From positions 1-57,680 of IMG/VR virus record IMGVR_UViG_3300024264_000039: a stretch of 57,680 nucleotides of DNA, one strand, 5' to 3'. The first letter of the stretch is position 1; each line of letters starts with the position of its first letter. The stretch is from a virus. Made by a program: the position numbers and the translations under genes. A model generated the notes under the pieces. The model was not told the origin of the DNA. It searched no databases and was given only the letters and a program-made list of their open reading frames with translations. Of this stretch, positions 34,884 to 42,441 are shown one piece after another.

Positions 34884-35149
34884 ATTATTCCTCCAATTGC
34901 TTTTCTATCCCGTTTAGAAAAAGTTGCAACGTTGGTTGGTTTAGGTCCAGTATTAGATGCTGCTCGTTTTCGTTTGACAGCACTCGCCTTTTGCGAACTT
35001 GACATCTGTGTGGCTTTGGCAAGTGGGACGCATTTTGGATAAGCTCTCTTGCTTCCCTTTTGTCTTCCACAAGGTTGATATTTTCCATTTTTCTTTGGAG
35101 CTCCGATATCCACCCATTTGTCGTCCAACCATTTTTTTAACCCACTCAT
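34880..35149 (-). CDS. Basic Cys-containing protein (89 aa)
   Basis: Contains WVDIGAPKKNGKYQPCGRQ, then RAYPKCVPLAKATQMS and a Lys/Arg/Ala-rich tail. This pattern is shared with small proteins of algal viruses and marine phages. Its ends overlap both neighbours by 4 bases. Possible packaged nucleic-acid-binding protein; not proven. Confidence 0.75.
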   Translation of the reverse strand: MSGLKKWLDDKWVDIGAPKKNGKYQPCGRQKGSKRAYPKCVPLAKATQMSSSQKASAVKRKRAASNTGPKPTNVATFSKRDRKAIGGII

Positions 35150-35334
35150 GAATTCTTTCCATAAGCGTTTCCTTTACCTTTAGTAGCTACTCTACATATT
35201 CCACCACCAGCTTTCTTAGTTCGACCTACTGTGCCTTTGCAGTATTTGCTTGCCCAGATATTTGCGTATGCACTTGGGTACACATCAAATTTTTTCTTAG
35301 CAGCAGCTTTTCCTGCAGGACAAAGTTTAGCCAT
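35146..35334 (-). CDS. Basic Cys protein, DUF5872-like (62 aa)
   Basis: Signature KKFDVYPSAYANIWASKYCK, as in the DUF5872 family of phage and large DNA virus proteins, with Cys at positions 5, 32 and 47. Its ATG overlaps the stop of the 37-residue gene upstream (TAATG). Likely a small virion or DNA-associated protein. Confidence 0.78.
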   Translation of the reverse strand: MAKLCPAGKAAAKKKFDVYPSAYANIWASKYCKGTVGRTKKAGGGICRVATKGKGNAYGKNS

Positions 35335-35447
35335 TATCTCGCTCGCATTCCTTTTTTGTAACCCATTCGTTTTGCAACTGCGGGAGCTACCTTTTTAAGT
35401 TTTCTTATGCCTTTACCTTTTTTTCCTTTCGGAATTGGTTTTTTCAT
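35334..35447 (-). CDS. Very basic mini-protein (37 aa)
   Basis: ATG 35447, TAA 35334-35336. Product MKKPIPKGKKGKGIRKLKKV, then APAVAKRMGYKKGMRAR: about a third Lys/Arg. Stop-start overlap TAATG with the next gene supports translation. Composition fits nucleic acid binding or DNA condensation in the capsid. Confidence 0.7.
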   Translation of the reverse strand: MKKPIPKGKKGKGIRKLKKVAPAVAKRMGYKKGMRAR

Positions 35448-35449
35448 AA

Positions 35450-35764
35450 TTAACCCTTCTTAAGTTCTCTAACTATTCTTTTCTTTTCAGCTTTAAGATT
35501 CTTCTTCCCTTTTCTAGTTCTTGCTTTTTCAGCATCAACTCTTCCAAGTTCTTCAAGTCTATTCATACGTTTAGTATTCTTTTTAACTGAACCACCTTTT
35601 TTATACATAGCTCCACCCTTCATACCCATATCGTCTTTGTAGTATCCTGAAGCCATATCTTTTCTAGCAGTAGACATTCCACCACCCATTTTCATTGCTC
35701 TTCCGCCAACTTTCATTGGTGTTCTTGAATTAGCAACTTGTTTATTAAATCTTCTATTTGGCAT
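35450..35764 (-). CDS. Gly/Met/Lys-rich basic protein (104 aa)
   Basis: N-terminal half is Gly/Met/Lys-rich (MKVGGRAMKMGGGMSTARK), C-terminal half a charged helix (RMNRLEELGRVDAEKARTRK). Such Met-Gly-rich basic proteins are common in marine podovirus head clusters. Overlaps the holin-like gene's stop by one base. Role unknown. Confidence 0.75.
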   Translation of the reverse strand: MPNRRFNKQVANSRTPMKVGGRAMKMGGGMSTARKDMASGYYKDDMGMKGGAMYKKGGSVKKNTKRMNRLEELGRVDAEKARTRKGKKNLKAEKKRIVRELKKG

Positions 35765-36153
35765 TATTTTTTTCCTCCGTGTTGTTTAAATATTTGTGTT
35801 CCCTTTATACCATAAATGCTCGCCACGACAAGGATCCACAAATTTGTAAACCATGACGGCAGTGCTGCGAAATGTTCAAAGAAAATATTTACTTTGTCCA
35901 TCGCTCCCGGATCGTCCGATACGACTGCCCAAGCCAAAATTGCTATGGGCGCCGAGAGAATTAATAAAACCGCCTCGTCCTTCCAATCTGATTGACGAGC
36001 TTCTAAAAGTTTTCCTTGGTAAGCTTCCTTACCTTCGGCCATACGAGATGCGTGCATAAGCTGTGCATCTGACATAGCTATTTTCGTCTTCTGCTTGTTA
36101 GCATAAATTTTACTTCCAGCAGAGACGGCTAATTTAATTGCCGATAACCACAT
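35764..36153 (-). CDS. Two-TM membrane protein, holin candidate (129 aa)
   Basis: Two hydrophobic helices: AVLLILSAPIAILAWAVV (about residues 61-78) and WFTNLWILVVASIYGI (about 100-115), with a charged cytoplasmic N-terminal part and a C-terminal KQHGGKK. Similar in layout to 3TM-type holins of gene-transfer agents and phages. It lies in the head cluster rather than beside the endolysin, so it could also be a membrane-facing virion protein. Confidence 0.7.
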   Translation of the reverse strand: MWLSAIKLAVSAGSKIYANKQKTKIAMSDAQLMHASRMAEGKEAYQGKLLEARQSDWKDEAVLLILSAPIAILAWAVVSDDPGAMDKVNIFFEHFAALPSWFTNLWILVVASIYGIKGTQIFKQHGGKK

Positions 36154-36154
36154 A

Positions 36155-36391
36155 TTAGAACCAAGTAGCTTTTTTACTTTTAGATTTTAACATTCTTCTA
36201 GTTCCTCTAACTTCAACTTCATCTCCAACACCTATTTTGTTGAACACTCTGTCTTGGTTAGTAAGAATAGTAGATCTTGGATCTGTTTCAGTTCTAACTT
36301 CTGGAGTTGTAATCTCTACACCGCCAGTTGCATTAGATGAAGCAACGTTTCCTTTTCTACCATAAGAAAGTTTATTTTTTAAATCTGCCAT
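36155..36391 (-). CDS. Small protein after portal (78 aa)
   Basis: Begins MADLKNKLSYGRKGNVASSN and has a small beta-like C-terminus (VGDEVEVRGTRRMLKSK). Located one base before the holin-like gene start region and 23 bases after the portal stop. Unknown function. Confidence 0.72.
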   Translation of the reverse strand: MADLKNKLSYGRKGNVASSNATGGVEITTPEVRTETDPRSTILTNQDRVFNKIGVGDEVEVRGTRRMLKSKSKKATWF

Positions 36392-36414
36392 AATTTTCTC
36401 CTTAACTTATTATA

Positions 36415-38904
36415 TTATTTTTTTTTAAAATTTCTACCAAAATCGTGCATTTTACTTTGGTTAGCCATTTCTTGTTTAGTGATAGATGTTGCAGCACGTA
36501 ATTCTGCAAGTTCTTCGTTTTGTTCTAGTTTTTCATCTTTGTTTTGTTGGTTCATCATAGCTTTCATCTTATCAAGATTGATTTTTTCTTGAGCTTGTTG
36601 TGCAGATACAAAGTCATCTTTTGCTCTGATGTCTAATTCTCTCGCTTTTAGCTTAGCAATTGGGTCATTTCCGTATTCACCCATTAATTCAGTCTCTTCT
36701 TTAGCAAAATCTTCGAACATTTCTGCAATTAAAACTGCTTTTCTAGACTCTATCTGCATATTAACCGCCATCATCTGCTGTTGCATCTGTGGATCTTGTG
36801 CCATTGCAGGATTTGCCTGCATTTGTTGTTGCATTTGCTGCATCATTACAATTTGATCCTTAAATTCTACTTCAACTTGCTCTAATGCCATTAAACTTAT
36901 GTGTTCAAAAATATTTTTTTGCATTGAAGCGGTTACCATTGGGTTTCCTCTGGCCATCGAAGACGACATAAAGTTCATATGGGCTGTTATGTGAGCTCTA
37001 TGGTCTTGTCCTTTAAAAGCTTGGAAGGGTTGTCCACCTAAAGCTTGAATAGCTTCAATACTAGGATCCATTGGCATAGGTTTTGGAACTGGTTTTAAAA
37101 CCATATCAATATTTTTTACACCTAATGCTTCGTACATTGCACGATACGCATTATACAAATTATGCATTTGTGGATTCGATTGTGCTAACTGTAATTCAGC
37201 TTGAGCAATTGAAATTCTTTGTGTTTGAGAAAAAATGTTAGGATCAGCAACCGGAAGTATATCTATTCTATCATCAAAGTCTTGTTGTTTAATAGTTCTT
37301 TGACCACCTACCACATCATAAGGATACTCTTGTGGTAAATATGTTTTAAATACTCGAGCAAGCATTTTGAATTCATTCTTAAGACTCACATAAATTCTTT
37401 TGTGAATCGCAGACATTGTTCTGCTTCCTCGCTCCAACAAAGCCACTGTCGTTCCCACTGCTGCTTGTTGGTTCCCATCACCTACTTGAAGGTCAGCTAT
37501 CGAAGCAAATCTTTGCCCGGCTGATACAACGACACCCATAAGCTGTAATAAAGTTTGTGAAGGCTCTTTAAATGGTAATGCCATAAATGCATCTTTAATA
37601 TTTCCACCTGGAGCATCCACGTCTCTAAATTCACCTGGAGTAATAGATTGCGCGTCATCTCTAATTCTGATGCCGCGCATCTTAAACCCTGCTGGTAAAT
37701 TGGAGAGGGTACCAGCATCTAGTAGTGATCTCAAAGCTGCTGTTGCAGTTCTCGATAAACCACCTATCATATGAATTAATCCAAACCCGTAAAAACCTAG
37801 CCCAGGTAAAAATTTAAAATGTACAAAATAAGAAATTTTCTTTTTCTTCGGATCATTAATTTCGTAGTTTCTTCTAATAGATAATACTTCACGTGAAGCT
37901 TCTTCGATTGTTACAATGTAAGGTAACTTAATTCCAGTAGGTTGACCATCTTGTCCTCGGTCCTCGAATCCTTCTAAATCTAAATCGACATGAAATTCTA
38001 AAATATTATAAATATCTTCATCGTGAGTTTTTTGTATACCTTCAAGCTCTCTTTCTTTTCTCTCAAGATCAGACTCAGTATCTGCAGGAGATCCAAGGTC
38101 CACGTCTCTGTAAAAACCATTCACTTGTTGTTTTCTTAAATCATTCTCTTTGGTTTTGATCACATGGATCACGGCCGTTGCATCTTCTAAAGATGTTGCA
38201 GAATAAGGTACTACCAAATCTTCCGCAGGTACAAATTTAGAAACTGCTCTACCTAAAAGATCATCATAGTAAACTTTTTTAAAAGCAGATCCAGCAAGAG
38301 GTAGATAAAATAATAATTGATCAAACTCAGGTTCATATTCTTTCATTTGATCCATTAATTGATAGTTCATAAAATCTTTAACTCTTTTAGATTGCATTTC
38401 TTTTTCAGCAGAAGGTGCACCCATAATCTGAGTTCTGATAGGTCCATCTGCTGGAAGTAATTCTTTGTAAGCTAACGCTTGAAATTGTGTAACCGCTTCT
38501 GCAAGAACTGGGTGAGTTGCACCTGCAGCTCCATTAAAAGGTTCTGTTCTATCTTCATATTTAAATCCTAAAAGATCTAAACCTGTTATGTAAGTATGTT
38601 CCCATTCTTTACGAGACTCTTTATAGTCCATGTAGTTTTGATTTAATTCTGAACCTAGAGGACCTAATGTTTCCTCTGGTAATAACTCAGCTAAATTGTC
38701 AAAGTGGTTTTCACTTTGTGCTTGGTTAAATGCTCCAGGTTCAAAATCAATCTCTACACCGCCATCTTCAGTGGGAGTAATTTCTGCGTCACCAGCGTTT
38801 GGTATTGATTCGTTAATTTCTTCTTGAACCTCGACTTGCTCTTCGGGCCCTGCTATTTCAACCGTTTTTTTTATTTCGGTTAATGCTTTGTCTATGTCTG
38901 CCAT
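36415..38904 (-). CDS. Portal protein, P22-like (829 aa)
   Basis: Large portal protein forming the dodecameric DNA channel. Layout: acidic N-terminus, stem/wing segments ITGLDLLGFKYEDRTEPFNG and AVTQFQALAYKELLPADGP, central RFASIADLQVGDGNQQAAVG, then a long helical Gln/Met-rich barrel region (KDQIVMMQQMQQQMQ and on) of the type that lines the P22 portal barrel. At 829 residues it is close to P22 gp1 (about 725) with extra C-terminal coiled coil. Downstream of terminase large subunit, as usual. Confidence 0.9.
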   Translation of the reverse strand: MADIDKALTEIKKTVEIAGPEEQVEVQEEINESIPNAGDAEITPTEDGGVEIDFEPGAFNQAQSENHFDNLAELLPEETLGPLGSELNQNYMDYKESRKEWEHTYITGLDLLGFKYEDRTEPFNGAAGATHPVLAEAVTQFQALAYKELLPADGPIRTQIMGAPSAEKEMQSKRVKDFMNYQLMDQMKEYEPEFDQLLFYLPLAGSAFKKVYYDDLLGRAVSKFVPAEDLVVPYSATSLEDATAVIHVIKTKENDLRKQQVNGFYRDVDLGSPADTESDLERKERELEGIQKTHDEDIYNILEFHVDLDLEGFEDRGQDGQPTGIKLPYIVTIEEASREVLSIRRNYEINDPKKKKISYFVHFKFLPGLGFYGFGLIHMIGGLSRTATAALRSLLDAGTLSNLPAGFKMRGIRIRDDAQSITPGEFRDVDAPGGNIKDAFMALPFKEPSQTLLQLMGVVVSAGQRFASIADLQVGDGNQQAAVGTTVALLERGSRTMSAIHKRIYVSLKNEFKMLARVFKTYLPQEYPYDVVGGQRTIKQQDFDDRIDILPVADPNIFSQTQRISIAQAELQLAQSNPQMHNLYNAYRAMYEALGVKNIDMVLKPVPKPMPMDPSIEAIQALGGQPFQAFKGQDHRAHITAHMNFMSSSMARGNPMVTASMQKNIFEHISLMALEQVEVEFKDQIVMMQQMQQQMQANPAMAQDPQMQQQMMAVNMQIESRKAVLIAEMFEDFAKEETELMGEYGNDPIAKLKARELDIRAKDDFVSAQQAQEKINLDKMKAMMNQQNKDEKLEQNEELAELRAATSITKQEMANQSKMHDFGRNFKKK

Positions 38905-39040
38905 TTATTTTCTCCAATTTATCTTGTTTATATGCTTTTGATTGATTAATCAAGCCTTGTGGATTGGGACCACTAAGAGGTGGTATTTGATCTCTTCTTA
39001 CATAAGGCATATTTTCAGTAAGTGTTGGGTTCTTTTTCAT
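38858..39040 (-). CDS. Small basic protein between terminase and portal (60 aa)
   Basis: Product MKKNPTLTENMPYVRRDQIP and on, ending in a basic NRNKKNG. It overlaps the terminase stop by one base and the portal start by 47 bases. The long overlap weakens it, but small genes at this place are common in marine podoviruses. Confidence 0.55.
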   Translation of the reverse strand: MKKNPTLTENMPYVRRDQIPPLSGPNPQGLINQSKAYKQDKLEKINGRHRQSINRNKKNG

Positions 39041-40548
39041 TACCAGTAAAATTTCTTTTTTCTTTTAGGCTGTTGTTCTTCTTGATAATCTTCAGGGTGA
39101 TCTATAAATCCGCCTTGTCTATACCTTAACAGAGCCTGTGTTGTACTGTCAACTAAATCGTCATGATCACCGTAAGGAAACGCAGCACATTCTTCAACAA
39201 GTTCTTGAGCAAACTCTTGATCGAGAGGTGCCCAAATTTGTCCGGCTTCAAAAAGTGGAGAGACTGCATTTACTCTTGCAACTTTATCTTGACCTTTACT
39301 CGGTGTAAAATTCATTGCAGGAATTCCCATCTGTCTGAGTTCATACATCAAAGGTAGTCCTGATGCTTTTGCTTCAATGATAACTGTTTCAGGATTCCAA
39401 TACTTATATTGCTCGAGTGCTACACGACGAAGTTCTGGAAACTCTAAACGTTCCTTATAAGAATCTAATAATATTAATTGACGAGGCGAGTCTTCATTAG
39501 GACGAAAAACTCCCCAGGTAGTAATAGCAGAGTAATCTGCAGTTTCTTTTTTAAGATACGCTGTATCATAACTTTGAATTGTGTGTTCGATGTGAGGCAT
39601 ATGTTTAGACTCCCAATTTTTCCACCACTCCCTTTTAATGAGAGCTCCTTCTTCTGAAGTTGGGTTCTGCATATACTGCGCGTTCCACTTTGCAACACCA
39701 GCAGAAGCTTTGACAGATTCGAGGTCCTCGAGCTTCCAATATTCAGGCCAGACTGGTTTACCTGTAGGTAAGATCGCAGGGAACTCTACCACTTCCCATT
39801 GATCCGCGTTCTCGTTGCTTTGTGCGTTTAACAATTTTTGTGTTAAATCTTTTGTAGACCATCTTGTCATAACGACAACAATACGACCTCCAGGTTGAAG
39901 ACGTTGTCTTGGTCCTGAAGTATACCACTCGTATGCTTTATCAAATGCCGAAGGTGAACTTACGTCTTGCTCTGAATGTGGATCATCGATGATGAGTAGA
40001 TCAGCACCTCTCCCGGTCACCGCACCTTGGACACCGACTGCAAAGTATTCACCACCATCGGAGGTATTCCAACGTCCTGCAGCTTTACTATCTTCTTGGA
40101 GTCGTGTATTAAAAATTTGTTGATACTCTTCTGAGTCAATTAAATGTTTTGCTTTACGTCCAAAGTTTATAGCAAGCTCCGCTGTGTGAGTTGCTTGAAT
40201 AATTTTTAATTTAGGATTCTGCCCGATCATAAAAGCAGGGAGAAAGAACGACGCAAATTCAGATTTAGTATGCCTAGGTGGCATGTTTATAATTAGACGG
40301 GTCAATTCTCCGGTTGCCAATCTATTAAATTTATCTGCTATGGTTTGATGATGGGACCCCTCTATAAAATCTGGCCACATCTTTTTTACAAAAGATAAAA
40401 AATTAGTTTTAACTTGCTTAAGTTCTTTTCTTTGATGTCGTTGTATAATCTGTATCTTGAGCTTTCTTCGCTCAATAGGATCTTCTATTTTATTAATATC
40501 TTCAACAGTTAGCATACATTTAAATATGGGTGGTAAAGTATTATACAT
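39040..40548 (-). CDS. Terminase large subunit (502 aa)
   Basis: DNA-packaging motor. ATPase motifs: PPRHTKS (Walker A-like, near residue 90) and LLIIDDP (Walker B); RNase H-like nuclease acidic residues at SYDTAY, VIIEAKASG and DHDDLVDS, in order. Belongs to the Terminase_6-like group. The start is at ATG 40548; the in-frame TTG at 40557 is less likely. No good ribosome site is visible. Its partner small subunit lies 3.8 kb away on the other strand (44355-44834). Confidence 0.92.
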   Translation of the reverse strand: MYNTLPPIFKCMLTVEDINKIEDPIERRKLKIQIIQRHQRKELKQVKTNFLSFVKKMWPDFIEGSHHQTIADKFNRLATGELTRLIINMPPRHTKSEFASFFLPAFMIGQNPKLKIIQATHTAELAINFGRKAKHLIDSEEYQQIFNTRLQEDSKAAGRWNTSDGGEYFAVGVQGAVTGRGADLLIIDDPHSEQDVSSPSAFDKAYEWYTSGPRQRLQPGGRIVVVMTRWSTKDLTQKLLNAQSNENADQWEVVEFPAILPTGKPVWPEYWKLEDLESVKASAGVAKWNAQYMQNPTSEEGALIKREWWKNWESKHMPHIEHTIQSYDTAYLKKETADYSAITTWGVFRPNEDSPRQLILLDSYKERLEFPELRRVALEQYKYWNPETVIIEAKASGLPLMYELRQMGIPAMNFTPSKGQDKVARVNAVSPLFEAGQIWAPLDQEFAQELVEECAAFPYGDHDDLVDSTTQALLRYRQGGFIDHPEDYQEEQQPKRKKKFYW

Positions 40549-40557
40549 GATTAACAA

Positions 40558-40772
40558 TGCAAATCAAACTATATAGGGTAGGTCTGGGACCCCTATAATT
40601 TTAGGGGGTATTCGCGTAAACATAAGAAGTTCGAATTTGGATATAGTTCCTTTAGGGTCCCCTTTGGGTGGGTCCCGCCCACATGCTCTTCTCTATGAGC
40701 TATGCAGTTTGTGCATAGGACAATGTAGGATAGGCCATGCAAATACTGCATGGCCATTCTTCCTTAACGAAG
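40558..40772. other. Non-coding segment with four consecutive hairpins
   Basis: This 215-base gap upstream of the terminase gene holds no gene but four inverted repeats: CCCCTA/TAGGGG (40590-40607), GTGGGT/GCCCAC (40668-40682), CTATGCA/TGCATAG (40700-40718) and GGCCATGCA/TGCATGGCC (40733-40755). Spacing is short, so an RNA from either strand would fold into a row of stems. Possible leader RNA, packaging or replication site. Confidence 0.7.
40668..40682. repeat. GTGGGYCCCGCCCAC hairpin, copy 1
   Basis: GTGGGT-CCC-GCCCAC, followed by ATGCTCTTCTCT. First of six copies of a GC-rich hairpin confined to the hub. Here the stem has a T-G closing pair; others have C-G. Confidence 0.85.
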
Positions 40773-41132
40773 CTAGTCTTTTATCTTATTCAAGATACCT
40801 CTTTCAATATTCTTTAACTGATTAACCATGAACTTATGTCGAGTCTTCACATTAACAATACCTCGGTTCGTGATTACTATTCTTAAACCCAAATGATTTT
40901 TGAATAGCTGTCGAAGAGCAGAGTCACTTGGATCTTGGTTAAAGTAAGCTTTGCCCCAAACAAAATCTAAAAACCTAGTTCTGAAAATAATTTCCTCGAC
41001 AGTTTTTTCTGTGATTTCATTTACTCCGATTGCCATCATCAACCAACCTAGAGTGTCCGCTTGTTTTCTTTCATCTGTAGTGAAAGTCATCGTGTTGTAC
41101 TTGTTCATCGCGTTGTAGTGTACTTCTAACAT
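40773..41132 (-). CDS. Unknown late-block protein (119 aa)
   Basis: Helical protein: MTFTTDERKQADTLGWLMMA, then KTVEEIIFRTRFLDFVWGKA, and a C-terminal beta turn LRIVITNRGIVN. AAAGGA precedes the ATG. Isolated between two hairpin-rich gaps, so it may have its own promoter (TTTACA at 41181-41186, TAAATT 16 bases away, weak). No family is recognised. Confidence 0.75.
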   Translation of the reverse strand: MLEVHYNAMNKYNTMTFTTDERKQADTLGWLMMAIGVNEITEKTVEEIIFRTRFLDFVWGKAYFNQDPSDSALRQLFKNHLGLRIVITNRGIVNVKTRHKFMVNQLKNIERGILNKIKD

Positions 41133-41261
41133 TGTATTCCTTTCGTTAAGTTAATTTTAATTTAGCAGAATATCCTATATTGTAAATAATTAATTTGGCA
41201 CTTTAGTGCCTGTGGATAACTTTGGCACAAGATGTAGTGCTGCCTTTTTTCTTTTTTTAGG

Positions 41262-41276
41262 GTGGGCCCCGCCCAC
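41262..41276. repeat. GTGGGYCCCGCCCAC hairpin, copy 2
   Basis: GTGGGC-CCC-GCCCAC with perfect 6-bp stem, preceded by a long T-rich tract and followed by ATGCTCTTATCT. A member of the hub repeat family. Confidence 0.85.
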
Positions 41277-41301
41277 ATGCTCTTATCTATTTTTTTCTAG
41301 T

Positions 41302-41328
41302 GTGGCGTGTGTGTTAATCACACGCCAC
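41302..41328 (+). terminator. Strong 10-bp hairpin, terminator in rightward direction
   Basis: GTGGCGTGTG (41302-41311) and CACACGCCAC (41319-41328) pair perfectly around a 7-base loop and are followed on the plus strand by GTTTATTTATTT. On the minus strand the downstream bases are A-rich, so it suits a rightward transcript, although no rightward gene is known just upstream. Confidence 0.6.
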
Positions 41329-41338
41329 GTTTATTTAT

Positions 41339-41569
41339 TTACTTATCAAAATCAAACTCCATTTGTTTTTTATTTCGTTCAAAACTTTTATCAAGTCTTG
41401 AATAATTATCCTCGGTACTCGGTATTCCTGCAAACATTGAAACAACACCTGCAAAACAAATTAACAAGCCAAGTAATCTATGGTCTGCCGAGTGAATGAA
41501 AGTAATAAAACCTAACATGACAATAATAAAACCTACTAGTATCATGGTTAATCTTGCAACTACTTCCAT
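41339..41569 (-). CDS. Two-TM membrane protein, possible holin (76 aa)
   Basis: Two hydrophobic helices, LTMILVGFIIVMLGFITFI and LLGLLICFAGVVSMFAGI, with a short loop and a charged C-terminal tail (NYSRLDKSFERNKKQ). Size and topology suit a class II holin or a small envelope protein. It overlaps the upstream stop by one base and is second in the late block. Confidence 0.75.
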   Translation of the reverse strand: MEVVARLTMILVGFIIVMLGFITFIHSADHRLLGLLICFAGVVSMFAGIPSTEDNYSRLDKSFERNKKQMEFDFDK

Positions 41570-42165
41570 TATTTTGCTCCACTTGGTAAAGCTAACAGCG
41601 AATTAGGTAAATCTAATTGTATGTTAGCGGTTGCCATTTCTTTTTGCAACTCAACCAACGTTGGTTGAATGTGGCTTCCAGTATAAAGTATATTCAAACA
41701 CTTTTTCTTTTTACCCTCTAGTGCATGATATAATTTATGCTTTGCTCTCGCGTGGGCTTCTGCCTCTTCATAACAAGCTTTTTTAATTTTCTTGTGTATG
41801 TAATCAACTGCGTCGTGGTCATCTTTTATAGTGACATTGACCGAGGACATATCCCATTTACGTTGCTTTCTTTTATTATTAAAAATCTCTGATATTTGGT
41901 CAGCGATTTCCTGAGCATTACGTTGCAAGTCATATTCCATAGATTGTTTTTTACTTTGGAAATCTCGCAAAGCTTTTTCTCTTTTTGCCATTTCTGAAAT
42001 CAACTTTTCTAGTTTCAGTTCTTTAGCAAATTGAGATCCAACTTCCTCAACTTTATCGTAAGCTTGTTGAGATATTTCTTGCTCAACATGATTTGACGCA
42101 ATACTGAATTCATCTCTTACGAATTCTTTGTAATGGTCAACGTGGTCTTTTCTTAATGGTTGCAT
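41569..42165 (-). CDS. Coiled-coil protein, first gene of late block (198 aa)
   Basis: Long charged helices (VEQEISQQAYDKVEEVGSQF, then AKREKALRDFQSKKQSMEYD) and a C-terminal ELQKEMATANIQLDLPNS. No domain is recognised. Two strong leftward promoters (42208-42236 and 42356-42384) drive it, so it is likely abundant. It could be a regulator, a DNA-end protein or a virion assembly factor. Confidence 0.8.
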   Translation of the reverse strand: MQPLRKDHVDHYKEFVRDEFSIASNHVEQEISQQAYDKVEEVGSQFAKELKLEKLISEMAKREKALRDFQSKKQSMEYDLQRNAQEIADQISEIFNNKRKQRKWDMSSVNVTIKDDHDAVDYIHKKIKKACYEEAEAHARAKHKLYHALEGKKKKCLNILYTGSHIQPTLVELQKEMATANIQLDLPNSLLALPSGAK

Positions 42166-42207
42166 AATGTATTCCTTTCTATGTTAGTTATTATTACAAC
42201 TGATTTG

Positions 42208-42236
42208 TTTATAGGTTATTATAGGATATATGTCAA
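42208..42236 (-). promoter_or_regulatory. Near-consensus leftward promoter for late block
   Basis: Minus strand: TTGACA (42231-42236), 17 bases, TATAAA (42208-42213). The spacer contains the reverse of the TAGGATAT octamer (42222-42229 on plus). About 40 bases before the ATG of the 198-residue gene. Confidence 0.85.
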
Positions 42237-42273
42237 CCCCTAAAAAACATTTATTTTTATTTTTTTTATATGG

Positions 42274-42288
42274 GTGGGCCCCGCCCAC
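42274..42288. repeat. GTGGGYCCCGCCCAC hairpin, copy 3
   Basis: GTGGGC-CCC-GCCCAC, perfect 6-bp stem, directly preceded by a T-rich tract (ttatttttattttttttata) and followed by ATGCACTTACCA. Confidence 0.85.
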
Positions 42289-42318
42289 ATGCACTTACCA
42301 CAGCTGCAAGCTCAAAGG

Positions 42319-42333
42319 GTGGGTCCCGCCCAC
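42319..42333. repeat. GTGGGYCCCGCCCAC hairpin, copy 4
   Basis: GTGGGT-CCC-GCCCAC followed by ACGCTCTTCTCTGA and then CCGCGGG. It shares this downstream sequence with copies 1 and 6, so the repeated unit is longer than the hairpin. Confidence 0.85.
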
Positions 42334-42355
42334 ACGCTCTTCTCTGACCGCGGGT

Positions 42356-42384
42356 AGTATATAGGAAAATATAGGATATGTCAA
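42356..42384 (-). promoter_or_regulatory. Second leftward promoter of the hub
   Basis: Minus strand: TTGACA (42379-42384), 17 bases, TATACT (42356-42361). The octamer TAGGATAT (plus, 42372-42379) overlaps its -35 box. Its transcript would run through hairpin copies 4 and 3 before the late genes, giving a leader of about 185 bases. Confidence 0.75.
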
Positions 42385-42407
42385 GAAGTTTATTTTGGCC
42401 GCTGCCC

Positions 42408-42435
42408 TTGCATCCTGGACATAATAGGATATATA
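42408..42435 (+). promoter_or_regulatory. Rightward promoter for GP88-like gene
   Basis: TTGCAT (42408-42413), 16 bases, TATATA (42430-42435), with TAGGATAT at 42425-42432. Only 6 bases separate the -10 box from the ATG at 42442, so the message would be leaderless. Confidence 0.6.
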
Positions 42436-42441
42436 AGATCT

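Larger units (their letters stand above)
41133..41338. other. Non-coding gap with hairpins and TAGGATAT motif
   Basis: Holds the TAGGATAT octamer (41170-41177, minus), a GGCACT/AGTGCC hairpin (41197-41210), two T-tracts, hairpin repeat copy 2 (41262-41276) and a 10-bp stem (41302-41328). No protein-coding frame on either strand looks convincing. Confidence 0.65.

Noticed and set aside
37887-37898. CTTCACGTGAAG, a near-parS palindrome inside the portal gene
   Set aside because: Only 12 of 16 bases match parS and it lies within conserved coding sequence, so it is probably chance.
40620-40645. Possible tRNA T-arm (aagttcgaatttg)
   Set aside because: No acceptor, D or anticodon stem can be formed around it; no tRNA was found elsewhere.
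41206-41499. Rightward 97-codon frame over the 41.2-41.5 kb hairpins
   Set aside because: It runs through the hairpin repeat, the terminator stem and antisense to a clear two-TM gene.
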